Under the pieces are notes generated by a model. It worked only from the letters and a program-made list of their open reading frames with translations, was not told where the DNA came from and did not search any database. Both the position numbers and the translations under genes were made by a program. From JAFGOG01 sp034429215 (GTDB lineage Bacteria; Chloroflexota; Anaerolineae; JAAYZQ01), in assembly GCA_034429215.1 (NCBI GenBank), contig DAOUGI010000091.1:1-5881 (forward strand): 5,881 bases of DNA, in the 5' to 3' direction. This document shows positions 5,077-5,881 of this stretch, in pieces (the first letter of the stretch is position 1; every line of letters begins with the position of its first letter).

Positions 5077-5881
5077 ATGCGCGCCGAGATCATCAGCACC
5101 GGCACCGAGCTGCTGCTGGGCCAGATAGACGACACCAACGCCACCTACCTGGCCAGGCAGTTGCGCGACCTGGGCATCGACCTCTTTTTCCGCACCACCG
5201 TCGGCGATAATGAGCAGCGCATCGCCGACGCGCTGGCTCTGGCGCTCAGCCGGGCCGACCTGGCGATCATGACCGGTGGGCTCGGCCCCACCGTGGACGA
5301 CGTCACCCGCGAGGCCGTGGCCCGCGTCACCGGCCGGTCCCTGGCGCTGCACCCCGAGCTGCTGGCCCAGATCGAGGCCTTTTTTAGCCGTGTCGGCTCG
5401 CGCATGACCGACAACAACCGCCGCCAAGCCTGTCTGCCGGAGGGCTGCATCCCGATCGAGAACCCGGTGGGCACGGCGCCGGCCTTTATCGTCGAAGATG
5501 AAAAGGGGACGATCATCACCCTGCCGGGCGTCCCGCACGAGATGCGCTACCTGATGGAGAACGCCGTCGTGCCCTACCTCCAGAAGCGGCTGGGCCGGTT
5601 GGAGGCGATCGTGACCCGTGTCTTGAGGACTGTGGCCGTCGGCGAGAGCCAGATCGACCACACCATCGCCGACCTGGAAACGTCGTCCAACCCGACGGTC
5701 GGCCTGTCGGCTCATCTCGGCCAGACCGACGTGCGGATCGTGGCCAAGGCGGCCACCCTCGAACTGGCCGAGGCGATGGTCGCCCGCTTCGAAGGGACGA
5801 TCCGCGAGCGGTTGGGGGCAGCCATCTATGCCACCGGCGACGCCAGCCTGGAGGAGGTGGTCGCCGGCCTGCTGCGCGAGC
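5077..5881 (+). CDS. cinA: CinA-like protein, N-terminal part (C-terminus off window)
   Basis: 268 codons are visible, starting MRAEIISTGTELLLGQ. The N-terminal MoCF-like domain of the CinA family (COG1058) is complete: TGTELLLGQIDDTNATYLA from residue 8, TVGDN at 41-45, TGGLGPTVDDVT at 66-77, NPVGTAPAF at 129-137, and LPGVPHEMRYLM at 149-160. In bifunctional CinA this region is an ADP-ribose (or related dinucleotide) pyrophosphatase. A C-terminal PncC domain deamidates nicotinamide mononucleotide to nicotinate mononucleotide in pyridine nucleotide salvage. The last visible residues (SLEEVVAGLLRE) are where the PncC domain normally begins, so the amidase is probably encoded just beyond the window, but it cannot be seen. 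GGGAGG four bases before ATG 5077 fixes the start. The gene has its own predicted promoter and is separated from acpS by a terminator. The older name, competence/damage-inducible protein A, does not by itself imply competence here. Confidence 0.93.
   Translation, partial: MRAEIISTGTELLLGQIDDTNATYLARQLRDLGIDLFFRTTVGDNEQRIADALALALSRADLAIMTGGLGPTVDDVTREAVARVTGRSLALHPELLAQIEAFFSRVGSRMTDNNRRQACLPEGCIPIENPVGTAPAFIVEDEKGTIITLPGVPHEMRYLMENAVVPYLQKRLGRLEAIVTRVLRTVAVGESQIDHTIADLETSSNPTVGLSAHLGQTDVRIVAKAATLELAEAMVARFEGTIRERLGAAIYATGDASLEEVVAGLLRE

Noticed and set aside
4693..5715. A 340-codon minus-strand frame opposite acpS and cinA.
   Set aside because: It covers the terminator and cinA promoter region and two confident plus-strand genes, and has no recognisable motif.
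1..5881. tRNA, rRNA, CRISPR repeats, insertion sequence ends, toxin-antitoxin or phage defence genes.
   Set aside because: No such structures or motifs were seen. Coding regions fill all but two short intergenic gaps (186 and 113 bases) plus the small spaces between operon genes.

Overview
The window is GC-rich, densely coding bacterial DNA with short gaps and G/C-dominated third codon positions. The gene types, the short cytoplasmic M16 peptidase pair and the promoter style (TTG-based -35, 17-base spacer, TG-extended -10) would fit a Chloroflexota-like bacterium. This taxonomic guess is an inference from general resemblance and has not been tested. Nothing indicates a phage, plasmid, transposon or CRISPR locus.

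Layout: (1) Positions 1-484, minus strand: 5' part of a sugar phosphate isomerase/epimerase-like TIM-barrel protein, cut by the window edge. (2) 485-670: divergent intergenic region with back-to-back promoters for the left gene and for the operon to the right, plus a hairpin at the start of the operon leader. (3) 671-4963, plus strand: a tight four-gene operon of UDP-glucose 6-dehydrogenase, two M16-family peptidase-like proteins and holo-ACP synthase. Its gaps are 10 and 12 bases, and the last junction overlaps by 4 bases. (4) 4964-5076: intergenic region with a probable intrinsic terminator whose 3' arm also contains the -35 element of the next promoter. (5) 5077-5881, plus strand: CinA, complete up to the edge of its C-terminal amidase domain.

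The two M16 proteins look like complementary halves of one enzyme. The first has an intact zinc site (HxxEH plus a Glu 76 residues after the second His) but has lost the substrate-binding Arg/Tyr pair. The second has the Arg/Tyr pair at the canonical spacing, but its zinc site is destroyed (HLTAA). This is the pattern of bacterial heterodimeric M16B peptidases. Neither shows a signal peptide, so the complex is probably cytoplasmic. The operon therefore combines UDP-glucuronate supply, a cytosolic zinc peptidase and acyl carrier protein activation. No common substrate is visible, and co-transcription may simply reflect housekeeping clustering. No clearly new system is present. The points most worth a second look are the split M16 active site, its operon partners and the terminator/promoter overlap.
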